Origin: an uncultured Phycisphaerales bacterium
GTDB lineage: Bacteria > Planctomycetota > Phycisphaerae > Phycisphaerales > SM1A02
DNA length: 44,483 nt
Assembly (NCBI GenBank): GCA_905480395.1
Contig: CAJQQE010000004.1
Location: forward strand, 1 to 44,483
Reading direction: 5' to 3'
The translations under genes and the position numbers were made by a program. Within the stretch, counting starts at the first letter, position 1, and every line of letters begins with the position of its first letter. Below are positions 17,845-27,782 of this stretch, in pieces. Under the pieces are notes generated by a model. The model had not been told where the DNA came from. It was given only the letters and a program-made list of their open reading frames with translations, and ran no database searches.

Positions 17845-18530
17845 ATATGCTTGTTGTCGGACCGCATCCGGATGACCAAGAACTTGGAATGGGCGGGACG
17901 ATCGCAAAGCTCGTCGACGCCGGCCATCGGGTCACGCTCCTGGACCTCACCGACGGCGAACCCACGCCGCACGGCTCCCCGGCGATCCGCGCGGAAGAAA
18001 GCGCCGCCGCCGCCGAGATTCTTGGCGTCGATCGAATCATGCTCGGACGCGACCACGGATTTATCAATCGCGAAGTTGTTCATTCCGTGGCGTGTCGCCA
18101 TGCCGTCGCGGGCGTCCTTCGAACCCAGGAGATCGATTGGATCTTCTGCCCGGACCCCGTGGACGCTCATCCCGATCATCGCGCCGCCACCCGCATCGTC
18201 GAAGATGCACGCTTCGATGCCAAACTCACAAAGACCGACATTCCCGGCGTACCTCGCCATCCGAGTCGACTCGTCTACTACTTCTGCACTCACCTCAAGA
18301 CGATCCCGAATCCCTCGTTCCTCGTCGATACCACTGGGTTCCATGCTCGAAAGCGCGATGCCGTACTCGCATACCGGAGCCAGTTCACTGCGAATGAGAA
18401 AAATCGCGGGATCCTCGACTGGCTTGATGCGCAGGCGACCTTCCTGGGGAGTCGAATCGGCGTTGAAACCGCGGAGGCATTCCGCGTGATCGAACCGTTG
18501 GGCATCCGATCACTCGACGGGTTGATCTGA
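17841..18530 (+). CDS. bshB1: BshB1-type N-acetylglucosaminyl-malate deacetylase (LmbE/PIG-L family)
   Basis: LmbE/PIG-L enzymes are zinc-dependent deacetylases of N-acetylglucosamine conjugates. At 229 residues this one is closest to BshB1, which removes acetyl from GlcNAc-malate in bacillithiol synthesis. Zinc and catalytic residues are visible in PHPDDQE (8-14) and AHPDH (109-113). The BshB1-like features are DLTDGEPTPHGS, VDTTGFHARKRDAVLAYRSQF, and the C-terminal SRIGVETAEAFRVIEPLG. The start GTG 17841 overlaps the preceding stop by four bases. A GT4 glycosyltransferase lies two genes upstream, as BshA would, but no BshC ligase is present in the window, so the thiol end product is unproven; the deacetylase could equally serve another GlcNAc conjugate. 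Confidence 0.8.
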   Translation: MNMLVVGPHPDDQELGMGGTIAKLVDAGHRVTLLDLTDGEPTPHGSPAIRAEESAAAAEILGVDRIMLGRDHGFINREVVHSVACRHAVAGVLRTQEIDWIFCPDPVDAHPDHRAATRIVEDARFDAKLTKTDIPGVPRHPSRLVYYFCTHLKTIPNPSFLVDTTGFHARKRDAVLAYRSQFTANEKNRGILDWLDAQATFLGSRIGVETAEAFRVIEPLGIRSLDGLI

Positions 18531-18552
18531 ACCGATTCGGTACCGCGTGGTC

Positions 18553-19743
18553 TCAGATCGACCGAACGGCGGCCAGCACCGTGTCAACCACGTACTGCTT
18601 CTGCCCTTCGCTCAATTCGGGATAAATTGGGATCGCGAGGGTCTCTCGGCTCGCACGTTCCGAATGCGGGAAGTCACCCTCCGCATATCCCAAGTCTCGA
18701 TAGCAATCCTGCTGATGGAGGCACCGAGGGTAATAGATCTCGTTCCCGATGTTGGCTTCTTTGAGGCGACCGCGAATCATCTCCCGATGTTCGCCAGGAA
18801 CTCGGATCACATACTGGTTGTAAATATGCCGCGCACCCTGCGGCGCGGGCTGTGGCGTGCGAAGCGGCAAGCCGCCCTCGTCCAGTGAAACACTGCTGTT
18901 ACTCGCGCCGGCATCTGCGAATACTTGATCGTAGTACTGGGCGTTCGCCTGCCGCTTTGCCGTCCACGCGTCGAGGTGCTCGATCTTGACCAAGAGCACC
19001 GCAGCCTGCATCGCATCGAGGCGGGCATTCAAGCCGATGTCGTGGTGGAAGTACTTCGGCTTCATGCCGTGATTCCGAAACCGCATCATGGCTTCGTAGA
19101 GACCTTGGTCATTCGTGGCACAAAGCCCCCCGTCACCGAAACCACCAAGGTTCTTGCTCGGGAAGAAGCTGTAGGTTCCGATGTCACCCACCGAACCGAC
19201 GCGGCGACCATGAATATCCTCGGTTCCGATCGCCTGCGCGGCATCCTCGATCACCCGAAGATCATGTTCACCGGCGATGTCCATGATCGCGTCGAGATCC
19301 ACCGCTTGACCGAAGAGATGCACGGGCATCAAGGCCTTCACCTTTCCGGCGGGGCGCGATTCGAGCACTCGGCGAATCGACGTCGGATCGACCTGATAGG
19401 TCGCTGGATCGATGTCGGCCAGAATCGGCGTGGCGCCGACGCGGGACACGCTCCCGGCGGTGGAGAAGAATGTGTAGGTCGGAAGGATGACCTCATCGCC
19501 GGGGCCGATTCCGAGTGCATCGAGCGCCAGAATGATGGCGTCCGAGCCGCTCGAGTTACCGACCGAATAGGTCGTGTTCACGTATCCAGCGCACCGACAC
19601 TCAAGTTCTCCGACCTTCGGACCACCGATGAAGATTTGGCTCTCTAGCACATCGTGGATCGCCGGTTCGATCTCGTCGCGAATCGTGGCATATTGCGCCT
19701 TCAGATCGAGCAGTGGTACGTTCGTTTTGGTGGCCATCGTCAT
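18553..19743 (-). CDS. DegT/DnrJ/EryC1/StrS family aminotransferase
   Basis: A 396-residue PLP-dependent sugar aminotransferase of the DegT/DnrJ/EryC1/StrS type. These convert keto-sugar nucleotides to amino sugars for LPS, capsule, glycan or antibiotic assembly. Visible are VGNSSGSDAIILALDALGIG, the strand DEVILPTYTFFST, HLFGQAVDLDAI, EDAAQAIG with the PLP-contacting Asp, and the internal aldimine lysine K197 in SFFPSKNLGGFGDGG. The C-terminus has the family motifs YYPRCLHQQ and LAIPIYPELSEGQ. Start ATG 19743 or 19737 cannot be separated; no clear ribosome site is seen. It is downstream of dut on the minus strand, 42 bases away, and converges with the bshB1-type gene. The keto-sugar substrate is unknown. 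Confidence 0.9.
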   Translation of the reverse strand: MTMATKTNVPLLDLKAQYATIRDEIEPAIHDVLESQIFIGGPKVGELECRCAGYVNTTYSVGNSSGSDAIILALDALGIGPGDEVILPTYTFFSTAGSVSRVGATPILADIDPATYQVDPTSIRRVLESRPAGKVKALMPVHLFGQAVDLDAIMDIAGEHDLRVIEDAAQAIGTEDIHGRRVGSVGDIGTYSFFPSKNLGGFGDGGLCATNDQGLYEAMMRFRNHGMKPKYFHHDIGLNARLDAMQAAVLLVKIEHLDAWTAKRQANAQYYDQVFADAGASNSSVSLDEGGLPLRTPQPAPQGARHIYNQYVIRVPGEHREMIRGRLKEANIGNEIYYPRCLHQQDCYRDLGYAEGDFPHSERASRETLAIPIYPELSEGQKQYVVDTVLAAVRSI

Positions 19744-19785
19744 GTGCCCAGTTTATCGAATTTTCGAGGGAGTCCGAAGGCCGTC

Positions 19786-20232
19786 TCAGCGTCCCGTCGA
19801 CCCGAATCCACCGTCACCACGCGCGGTCTCGTCGAGTTCCGTGACAATCTCGATCCTTGCCTTCGCGACCGGGGCAATGACCATCTGAGCGATTCGCATC
19901 GATGGCGTGATCGTGAATGCCGCCCGGCCCAAGTTGATCAAAGGAACCATGATCTCCCCCCGATAGTCGGCATCGATGGTGCCCGGAGCGTTGGGTATCG
20001 AAATTCCGTGCTTCGTCGCGAGTCCGCTCCGTGGCCGTACTTGGGCCTCCCAGCCCGCGGGTAACGACATGGCAAAACCACAAGGAATGATCTCGATTCC
20101 ACCGGCCGAAATCTCCACGGGATCGGTCGTTGCCGCATGTAGGTCAAGTCCCGCGGCATGCTCGCTCTGGTACGCCGGGACCACCGCAAGTTCCGAGAGT
20201 CGTTTGAATTGCAGGAGCGGTTCGGGCATCAT
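19786..20232 (-). CDS. dut: Deoxyuridine 5'-triphosphate nucleotidohydrolase (dUTPase)
   Basis: Dut hydrolyses dUTP to dUMP and pyrophosphate, keeping uracil out of DNA and supplying dTMP synthesis. All five motifs of the trimeric dUTPase family are present: I AGLDLHA (27-33), II RPRSGLA (66-72), [17 protein letters not shown] (81-94, with catalytic D88), IV RIAQMVI (113-119), and [12 protein letters not shown] (138-148, the P-loop-like C-terminal arm). The 148-residue length is typical. Two adjacent in-frame ATGs at 20232 and 20229 could each start it. It shares a short divergent region (91 bases) with the zinc-ribbon gene and is followed closely by the aminotransferase gene, likely in one transcript. 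Confidence 0.96.
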   Translation of the reverse strand: MMPEPLLQFKRLSELAVVPAYQSEHAAGLDLHAATTDPVEISAGGIEIIPCGFAMSLPAGWEAQVRPRSGLATKHGISIPNAPGTIDADYRGEIMVPLINLGRAAFTITPSMRIAQMVIAPVAKARIEIVTELDETARGDGGFGSTGR

Positions 20233-20323
20233 TCCATGATACGCTCACTCGGACGCTGACTCGCTGCCGAGCATCGCGTCGGACGAGCAAGACCGCCGCC
20301 ACGTTCGGGTCGGGAGCAGCCGG

Positions 20324-20776
20324 ATGTTCAATCAGAACGACCTGTCGATGTTGGGCATGGCCATTCTCCTGGGCATCTTCATCGGTGTCCCGGTGCTCGT
20401 CGGCGTGTTGCGGGGCCGCCGAACGCCTCGGATGACGACCACGACATGCCGACACTGCGGTTACGACCGCCGGGGGCTCTCGAAACAAGCGGAATGTCCG
20501 GAGTGTGGTCTTCCTGCAGGCATCGAAGGACCTGGCAGACCGCCCGATCAGGATCATCCGAGTTGTCGGGGTTGCGGCCATCTGCTGGTGAACCTGCCCT
20601 GGAACGCGACCTGTCCGGAATGCGGACTCCCCTCCGCCGCGTTGCCGCGCTTCCATCGCCTGCGCCGACGCCACTGGCTCACCCTCGGCCGGATTCTCAC
20701 GTTTGTTCTGGGGACCGCATGGCTCGGCGTTGGACTGCTGTTCATGATCTCCGCGATCGCGTTCTTTTTCAGGTGA
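20324..20776 (+). CDS. Two-TM protein with double zinc ribbon
   Basis: A 150-residue membrane protein. An N-terminal helix (about 8-29) is followed by a cytoplasmic segment with two Cys4-type zinc ribbons, CRHCGYDRRG...CPECGLP (about 42-64) and CRGCGHLL...CPECGLP (about 81-103), then a second helix (about 121-145). Such duplicated ribbons of the CxxCGYDLRG...CPECG type are frequent in planctomycete membrane proteins of unknown role. GGAG is 7 bases before the ATG. The gene is convergent with the peroxiredoxin gene with a 10-base gap and no terminator. It may bind nucleic acid or protein partners through the ribbons, but this is only the usual expectation for the fold. Confidence 0.75.
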   Translation: MFNQNDLSMLGMAILLGIFIGVPVLVGVLRGRRTPRMTTTTCRHCGYDRRGLSKQAECPECGLPAGIEGPGRPPDQDHPSCRGCGHLLVNLPWNATCPECGLPSAALPRFHRLRRRHWLTLGRILTFVLGTAWLGVGLLFMISAIAFFFR

Positions 20777-20786
20777 ACACGACGGG

Positions 20787-21269
20787 TCAGAGAGCCCGGA
20801 TCGCCTCGAGCACCGCGTCGGCGTGACCAGGGACCTTGACCTTGTCCCAACGTTGCGCCACCTTTCCATCAGGGCCGATGAGGTAGGTGGTGCGGACGAC
20901 GCCCATGTACTTGCGGCCGTACATCGACTTCTCCTGCCAGACCCCGTACTTCATACAGACTTTGGGATCCCCCTCGGCATCCTTGGGATCGGCGAGCAGC
21001 GTGAAATTCAGCTCATGCTTATCGACGAACTTACGATGACTTTCGACCGAGTCAGGGCTTACCCCAAAGACCACGGATTTCGATTTCTTAAAATCCGGGG
21101 CTTGATCTCGAAATTGGCAGGCTTCCGCCGTGCAGCCGGAGGTGTCATCTTTGGGATAAAAGTAGAGCACGACTGTCTTCCCGGCCAGATCCTTGAGGGC
21201 GTGCTTCTTTCCAGCTTGATCCTGCAATGTGAAGACTGGCGCCTTCCGACCGACTTCGATGAGGGACAT
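20787..21269 (-). CDS. bcp: Bcp/PrxQ-type peroxiredoxin
   Basis: A thioredoxin-fold peroxidase reducing H2O2 and organic or lipid hydroperoxides in the cytoplasm. The 160 residues include YPKDDTSGCTAEACQF, with peroxidatic C46 and a putative resolving C51 five residues later, the arrangement of the atypical 2-Cys Bcp/PrxQ subgroup. Other family features are FYPKDDT, FGVSPDSVESHRKF, LLADPKD and RTTYLIGPDGKV. AGGAGA lies 9 bases upstream of the ATG at 21269. Regeneration by thioredoxin is expected from the family. It stands alone on the minus strand between the zinc-ribbon gene and the end of the transporter operon. Confidence 0.95.
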   Translation of the reverse strand: MSLIEVGRKAPVFTLQDQAGKKHALKDLAGKTVVLYFYPKDDTSGCTAEACQFRDQAPDFKKSKSVVFGVSPDSVESHRKFVDKHELNFTLLADPKDAEGDPKVCMKYGVWQEKSMYGRKYMGVVRTTYLIGPDGKVAQRWDKVKVPGHADAVLEAIRAL

Positions 21270-21364
21270 ACGCCTGATCTCCTGAATGAGTCGGGCTCAT
21301 CCCGACCGAGGTCTCTTTGTCTTTCGTGGAATCCGGAGTCGCCGACAATCGCGACTTCATCGAA

Positions 21365-22488
<1,124 letters not shown>

Positions 22489-22489
<1 letters not shown>

Positions 22490-24012
22490 CAGAGAGCGGC
22501 CTTCCTGAGTTTGGGATCAATCGCGTCGCGGAATGCCTCGCCCATCAGGTTGTACGCGAGGACGGTGAGGAAGATCGCCGCCCCCGGGAAGATCGCAAGC
22601 CACCAGTTGAAGGTGCCCGTCTGCCCGGTGGCACTGGCCAAGAGTTTGCCCCACGATGCCTGCCCGTCGGGACCGAGCCCGAGAAAGGAAAGGGTTGCCT
22701 CCGCAAGGATCGCTGCCGCGATCGCGAAGGAAGCCTGAACCAGCACCGGTGTGATTCCGTTTGGAAGCATGTGCCGGAAGAGAACCGACCGCAATGGCAA
22801 GCCCGCCGCTCTTGCCCCTTGGACGAAGTCCTGCGCTCGCATCTTGAGGAACTCCGCACGAATGAAGCGAGCAGAGAGCGTCCAGCTCACCAAACCGATG
22901 ATTGCCATCATCATGTAGGTGTTTCGAGGAAGGACTGCGGCGGCGACGATCAACAGGAAGAGGACCGGGATCGCCATGAAGATCTCGACCACTCGACTCA
23001 GGACCAGATCTACCCAACCACCGAAGTAACCCATCAGCGAACCGATGACGATTCCGATCAGGACCGAAATCCCAGTCGAGACCAGACCGATCGAGATGGA
23101 GAGCCGGCATGCATGCATCATTTGACTGAGCACGTCCTGGCCGACGGAGTCGGTTCCAAGAACGAACGTCCGGGCTCCAAAATTCGTATCGAGCGCATCT
23201 GGTTCTCTGGAATCCACAATGGTTCCCGGAGGAAGGACATAAAAGTTCGTCCGAGCCTGCGTCGGTGACCAGGGAATGACCGTGTAAACATTCTCGTACT
23301 GGCCCTTCAATTCCAGATCGATGAAGCGGTCGTAGTTTGCCCTCGGCGGATCGAATCGATCGACGACAACCAGCGTGCTGACCATGCCGATCACCGCGAC
23401 CAGCATGATTCGAGCGGTCGTCTTTCGAAAAGTCGGCATGAAGACGCACGCGAACGCCAGTAAGAGGCTGATGCCTCCGCCGACTAACCATGGCACCATT
23501 GACGCATTCTCGAGCGCGAACGACCGGACACCTGGCTCCGCATTCGGTGCCGTCAACCAGTCCCCAACCCAACCCGCAATCACCACGGCGAAACCACCTT
23601 GGACGACGGCGGCACAAAGAATTCCGAGTCGGTGCGACCGCTTGAGCCGAAGCACCGACACTGGCATTGCGATCCAGGGGACACCAACGATGGTCCCAAT
23701 GAGCAACATCAAATCGACGGCCCCGAGCCCCGTCCAGAGCGGCGACCATTCCTTCAGCACATCGCCGCGACTGCCGTCGGCGTTCATCTGAAATTCTGTC
23801 GTCCAGAGCGGAAGGCCGTTGGCCAGAACCGGCGCGAAGACGGCGAAGAACGCAATGATCACGATCCACCCGATACCGATTCGGGCCGCCCACCGAAGTA
23901 ACACGCGATCCCAGGCATCGGCCCAGAAGCTCTTGGCGGGCTTCGCACCAACACCGCGCATCACTTCGATGCCGGAGATGGTGCTGGTCGAGCTGGGTGA
24001 AGGGTCGGACAC
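22489..24012 (-). CDS. OppC-like permease with large insertion
   Basis: A 507-residue ABC permease of the OppC/DppC type, versus about 300 residues for typical members. The first membrane helix (about 45-65) is followed by an extra stretch up to about 280 that contains roughly four additional hydrophobic helices (about 97-120, 128-150, 172-193, 200-218) and a soluble part. The standard core resumes at GTDSVGQDVLSQ (286-297) and carries the EAA-type cytoplasmic loop near RAAGLPLRSVLFRHMLPN, then LSFLGLGPDGQASWG. The GTG at 24012 is the most upstream start; ATG 23961 is also possible. No Shine-Dalgarno site is clear. It probably forms the pore with the OppB-like protein encoded just upstream. 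Confidence 0.85.
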
Positions 24013-24066
24013 GGGGCTGAGCTTTCGAAGGAAGGAGGACGAACGAAGAACGCAGGAAGCCCGGGA

Positions 24067-25623
24067 TCAGTCGTAACTGATCCGCGGATCGGCGAAGGCA
24101 TAGAGAATGTCGGCGAGGAGCAAAGCGAGAAGGTTGACCACCGCGATCATGAAGGTGTTGGCCAAGATCAACTCACGATCCCGAAGATTGATCGCCTCAA
24201 GAATCAAGCTCCCCATGCCGGGGATCGAGAAGATCTTCTCGACGACGACTGATCCAGCGAGCATGGCGGGGAAGATCGTGACGAACATCGTGATCAGCGG
24301 AAGAAGGCTGTTCCGGAAGACGTGGCGGAGCAGGACGTCCCGACCGGGGACTCCCTTCGCCTTGGCGGTCCGCACGTAGTCCTGATTGAAATTATCGAGC
24401 ATCGCGGCACGGGTCTGCTTGGCAAGCACCGCGAACCCGGTATAGACCAGGCAGGTGACGGGCAGCGCAATATGCCAGAGAACATCAAGCACCCAACCCA
24501 TGCTGAAGCCCTGATCGCCCCAACTTGGAAGGAAGCTCATTCCATCCGACGTGTTGCCATGAAGGCCGGCAACCGGGAACCAACCCAGATACTGGTTGTC
24601 AGCGAGATAGCCGATCGCGAGAACGCCCGCCCACACCGTGGGGATCGACCAGAACGCCACAAAGATCGCGCCACTACTGACATCGAACCAAGAACCGCGA
24701 TACCGAGCCGCAAGCATGCCCGCGGGAATCGCAATGAGATAGATAAAGGGGAGGGCGACGAAGTTCAACAGCAGCGTGACTGGAAGGGCATCAAGGATGA
24801 GATCCTTGACTGGGCGACCACGACTGAAGGCAACCCCGAGATCCGGCATCGCCAAGCTGACCACACCCGGGATGATCGGGACGCCGTCCTTGGGATACGG
24901 GTCGTTTCGAAAAGCCGCGATCTCTCGCGCTCGACAGGCGACCGCATTCTCATAGGCCTCAAGCACCGCCAACCCAGCGTCTCTGACGCGGTTCCAGTTC
25001 GGTGCTTTGGTGTCGGGAGGTAACGCCGCAAACACTTCCATCTGCGGCTTGCCGTCCTTGATCGATCCTTCGATACCCGATTTTTCGGCATATCGAACCA
25101 GCGCTTTATCCAATTCTTTCTTGGAGACCAGATAGTCAGCCCGCGCCTTCGCGTAGTTCTTTGAGGCGGCCTTGTACTCAATGACCTCCGGCGACTCGCC
25201 CTCACGCCCGACCCCGGTTCCCGCGGCCGCCGGCCCTTTGGTCGCCTTGATCTTCGCAACTTTTTCCTCAGGGAGTTTCAGATCGCTGAACCACGAATCG
25301 ACGAGGGGCGGCGGATTCAACGCCTTTGGAGGGCGGACCAGCCCCCCAGTCGGCTTCAATAAATCCCGCTCGCCAGTCTTGATCGGACTAATCCGGCCGA
25401 GCCAACGCAGGTACTGCATGAGCACCGGATCATCAAGCCCGTAACGATCCTCAAGATAGGCTTCAACCAGCGCCGCCTTGCTCGACTCCATCTGACCGCC
25501 CGAGACCCTGAGCGAGGCACCAATTCCACCCGGGCTCATGGCAAGAAGCATGAACACGAGGAAAGTGATTCCGATCAAGGTCGGGATCATGAGAAACAGG
25601 CGTCGAACGATATAGCCGAGCAT
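24067..25623 (-). CDS. OppB-like permease with large insertion
   Basis: A 518-residue ABC permease of the OppB/DppB type, against about 310-340 for typical members. It opens with MLGYIVRRLFLMIPTLIGI, the classic OppB first helix, and the core returns near residue 265 with MPDLGVAFSRGRPVKDLILDALP, then the loop with TAKAKGVPGRDVLLRHVFRN and IPGMGSLILEAI. Between them lies an insertion of about 180 residues rich in Lys, Ala and Glu, probably a helical domain outside the membrane on the trans side. The insertion matches nothing I can name. It is 51 bases downstream of the SBP gene, and its partner permease is the next gene. Substrate specificity is not readable. Confidence 0.87.
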   Translation of the reverse strand: MLGYIVRRLFLMIPTLIGITFLVFMLLAMSPGGIGASLRVSGGQMESSKAALVEAYLEDRYGLDDPVLMQYLRWLGRISPIKTGERDLLKPTGGLVRPPKALNPPPLVDSWFSDLKLPEEKVAKIKATKGPAAAGTGVGREGESPEVIEYKAASKNYAKARADYLVSKKELDKALVRYAEKSGIEGSIKDGKPQMEVFAALPPDTKAPNWNRVRDAGLAVLEAYENAVACRAREIAAFRNDPYPKDGVPIIPGVVSLAMPDLGVAFSRGRPVKDLILDALPVTLLLNFVALPFIYLIAIPAGMLAARYRGSWFDVSSGAIFVAFWSIPTVWAGVLAIGYLADNQYLGWFPVAGLHGNTSDGMSFLPSWGDQGFSMGWVLDVLWHIALPVTCLVYTGFAVLAKQTRAAMLDNFNQDYVRTAKAKGVPGRDVLLRHVFRNSLLPLITMFVTIFPAMLAGSVVVEKIFSIPGMGSLILEAINLRDRELILANTFMIAVVNLLALLLADILYAFADPRISYD

Positions 25624-25674
25624 CGAGTGGAGTTCTTCTCTAGAGAAAACGGGACGAAGAAAAGGTCGCGTGGG

Positions 25675-27699
25675 TTAGTTTCCGGGTGCTGGCGCCGCCG
25701 CCCGGAAAAACTCCTGCGGTTCAAGGCCCGTCTTGTGCGTGACCACGTTTCCAATATCTCGTTTTACGAAACGGATCCAAGGACTGACCCGAAGGAACGT
25801 ATAGGGCTGCCCCTGATGGATGACTTCGTGAAGGCCATGCCACATCGCCATTCGCTCCTCGAAGTTGAGCGTATTCCGCCCGCCGTCGATGAAGCCGTCG
25901 GCGTCCTGGCTGTCCCATTGGGTGAAGTTGTCGCCTTGATCAAGAATCGAACTCGAATGCCAGATCTGTCGCGGATCACTTTCTGGGGCACTGGCGCTCC
26001 ATGCCATAATCATGGCATCGAAGTTTCGGCTCTTCAGCATTTCGCTGTAGTAAGACCAATCGACCAATTTGGGGTTGCAGACAATGCCGTTCTTCAGGCA
26101 CTGGCTCTTGAGGTAACTCACAATTCGCTCGGAGGTCTCTCCACTCGCGGTGATCGTGAATTCAAATTCGAAATCCATTCCCTTCGGGAAGACGCCGTCG
26201 TCGAGCTGATACTCGCGGATCCCGTCATTGTTGGCGTCGACCCATCCCGCCTCCGCAAACAAGGCGTCGGCCGCTTCTGGGTCAAAGGGCCAAGGGGTGA
26301 CATTCTCACTGGAAGCCGGCGATGTCGGACTGTTCGGCCCCGTCGCCACCACCCCAATGCCTTCCCAGATGTCCCGGATCATACGATCACGATCGAGTGA
26401 CATCGTCATTCCTCTTCGCACTCGCTCATCATGGAAGGGTGTCAATTTGCCACCAGGTCCGCCACGCGGGCCGCATTGCCAACCGATAAAGGAGTATCCG
26501 CTCCGCATGTTCAGCCAGTTGTAGATCGCGTTGTCGGCCGCGAAGGGCGCGTCGCCCTTGAGTTCCGCATACTGCGGCGAACTCGGCGTCAGCATGTCGC
26601 CTTCGCCGTTTCGATAGGCGACGAGCGCGGCGAGGGAGTTGGTAATGACCTTGAAGCGAAGGGAGGCGAGCGGCGGAACCTGCCCCCCCCAGTAGCGCTC
26701 GTTTCGAGCGATCACGATGTCGCTGCCGGGAGACCACTGATCATCAGGATCTAGATTCTCGACTCGAAACGGTCCCGAGCCCATCAAGAGTCCGGTGGAC
26801 TGGTTGATCTGCGCGGGCTCAAACTTCGAATAGAAGTGCTTAGGAAGAACGTAGGCGCCAAGGCTGTAATCAAGGTTGGTGAACAGCGACTTGTTGAAGA
26901 CAAACTCAACACTGTGCTCATCGATCACCTTGACATCCTCAACCATGTCGAGGGTCGCGCGAGAACGCTCCGCTTCGACCAATGGATTCTTGATGAAGTC
27001 CATGAACGTCCATCGGACGTCCTCGCTGGTGACCGGGACGCCATCACTGAAGGTCGCCTTGGGATCGAGATGAACCCGAAGCCATCGGCCGTCGGGATCA
27101 AATTGCCACGCATCCGCGAGAATGCCCCGCAGTCGCAGGGTCTCCGGGTCGTACGCTGCCAAGGTCTCGACCACACGATCAATGACCCTTCGGCCGTAGA
27201 CATCGGTCGAGAGGAACGGGGTGATTCGAGCCGGCTGCGCCCCGAAGACCTCCGTGAACTCTCCGCCTCGACGAAATCCGGGGACTTCGCTGGGTTCGCT
27301 CGCGAACCCCCACGGCTCTTGCCAGTCGATGGGGACACCGACCCGCGCCCATGACTCGTCACGCTTCCCGCTCGTTGACGTCACCGAATTCGATGCCTCT
27401 TGAGCGTTCATGCCATCCGTCGAAACTTCAACGCCACCGGCGGCGACTCCACCAAGATTGATGTTGATGGGACGTGTGGCGATGGCGGTCTTCAGTTCGG
27501 AGAGTTCTCGACGAATGTCATCGAGATCACCCGAGCCGGAGGAGGCGAGTCGACTCTCGACTTCATCCAACTTCGACTGCAGATCGCCGAGCCGATCCCA
27601 GCCACGATCTGATTGGATCATGGAAAGGAAGACCAGAAGCCCCACCGCCAACACCACGGCGAGGAGAACGAAATCCTTGAATCCGAAACGATTCTGCAT
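25675..27699 (-). CDS. Membrane-anchored extracellular solute-binding protein, family 5
   Basis: A 674-residue family 5 solute-binding protein (OppA/DppA/NikA type), which captures peptides, nickel or similar ligands for the neighbouring ABC permeases. ATG 27699 (MQNRFGF) was chosen over GTG 27741, as GGAAA lies 9 bases upstream and a hydrophobic helix (about 9-27) follows at once. No lipobox or cleavage site is visible, so it appears to remain anchored. A coiled-coil (about 33-70, LQSKLDEVESRL, DIRRELSELKTAI) then separates the anchor from the binding domain (about 130-660), where the family pattern is seen in VVETLAAYDPETLRLRGILA, FSDGVPVTSEDVRWTFM, GSGPFRV and ARNERYWGG. The stalk is unusual for SBPs, which are normally free or lipid-anchored. 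Confidence 0.86.
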   Translation of the reverse strand: MQNRFGFKDFVLLAVVLAVGLLVFLSMIQSDRGWDRLGDLQSKLDEVESRLASSGSGDLDDIRRELSELKTAIATRPININLGGVAAGGVEVSTDGMNAQEASNSVTSTSGKRDESWARVGVPIDWQEPWGFASEPSEVPGFRRGGEFTEVFGAQPARITPFLSTDVYGRRVIDRVVETLAAYDPETLRLRGILADAWQFDPDGRWLRVHLDPKATFSDGVPVTSEDVRWTFMDFIKNPLVEAERSRATLDMVEDVKVIDEHSVEFVFNKSLFTNLDYSLGAYVLPKHFYSKFEPAQINQSTGLLMGSGPFRVENLDPDDQWSPGSDIVIARNERYWGGQVPPLASLRFKVITNSLAALVAYRNGEGDMLTPSSPQYAELKGDAPFAADNAIYNWLNMRSGYSFIGWQCGPRGGPGGKLTPFHDERVRRGMTMSLDRDRMIRDIWEGIGVVATGPNSPTSPASSENVTPWPFDPEAADALFAEAGWVDANNDGIREYQLDDGVFPKGMDFEFEFTITASGETSERIVSYLKSQCLKNGIVCNPKLVDWSYYSEMLKSRNFDAMIMAWSASAPESDPRQIWHSSSILDQGDNFTQWDSQDADGFIDGGRNTLNFEERMAMWHGLHEVIHQGQPYTFLRVSPWIRFVKRDIGNVVTHKTGLEPQEFFRAAAPAPGN

Positions 27700-27728
27700 C
27701 TGAAGTGGTTTCCGAGGCGGCGAAGGGA

Positions 27729-27768
27729 GACCGGTGAACACCGGTCGACTGGGTCGAGAATCCGACCC
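27729..27768 (-). promoter_or_regulatory. Pair of hairpins between permease and SBP genes
   Basis: Two adjacent inverted repeats fill the 83-base gap ahead of the SBP gene: GACCGGT and ACCGGTC (27729-27746, 4-base loop), and GGGTCG with CGACCC (27751-27768, 6-base loop). In RNA they form two stable stems without a following T-run. They may protect the downstream mRNA or act as an operator; the first is also a near-perfect DNA palindrome. Confidence 0.5.
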
Positions 27769-27782
27769 GGAAGTCGTACAGG

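Noticed and set aside
21290-21306. Hairpin GTCGGG/CCCGAC between the peroxiredoxin and OppD-like genes
   Set aside because: Only 6 bp, and on the strand that would need a terminator there is no T-run after it.
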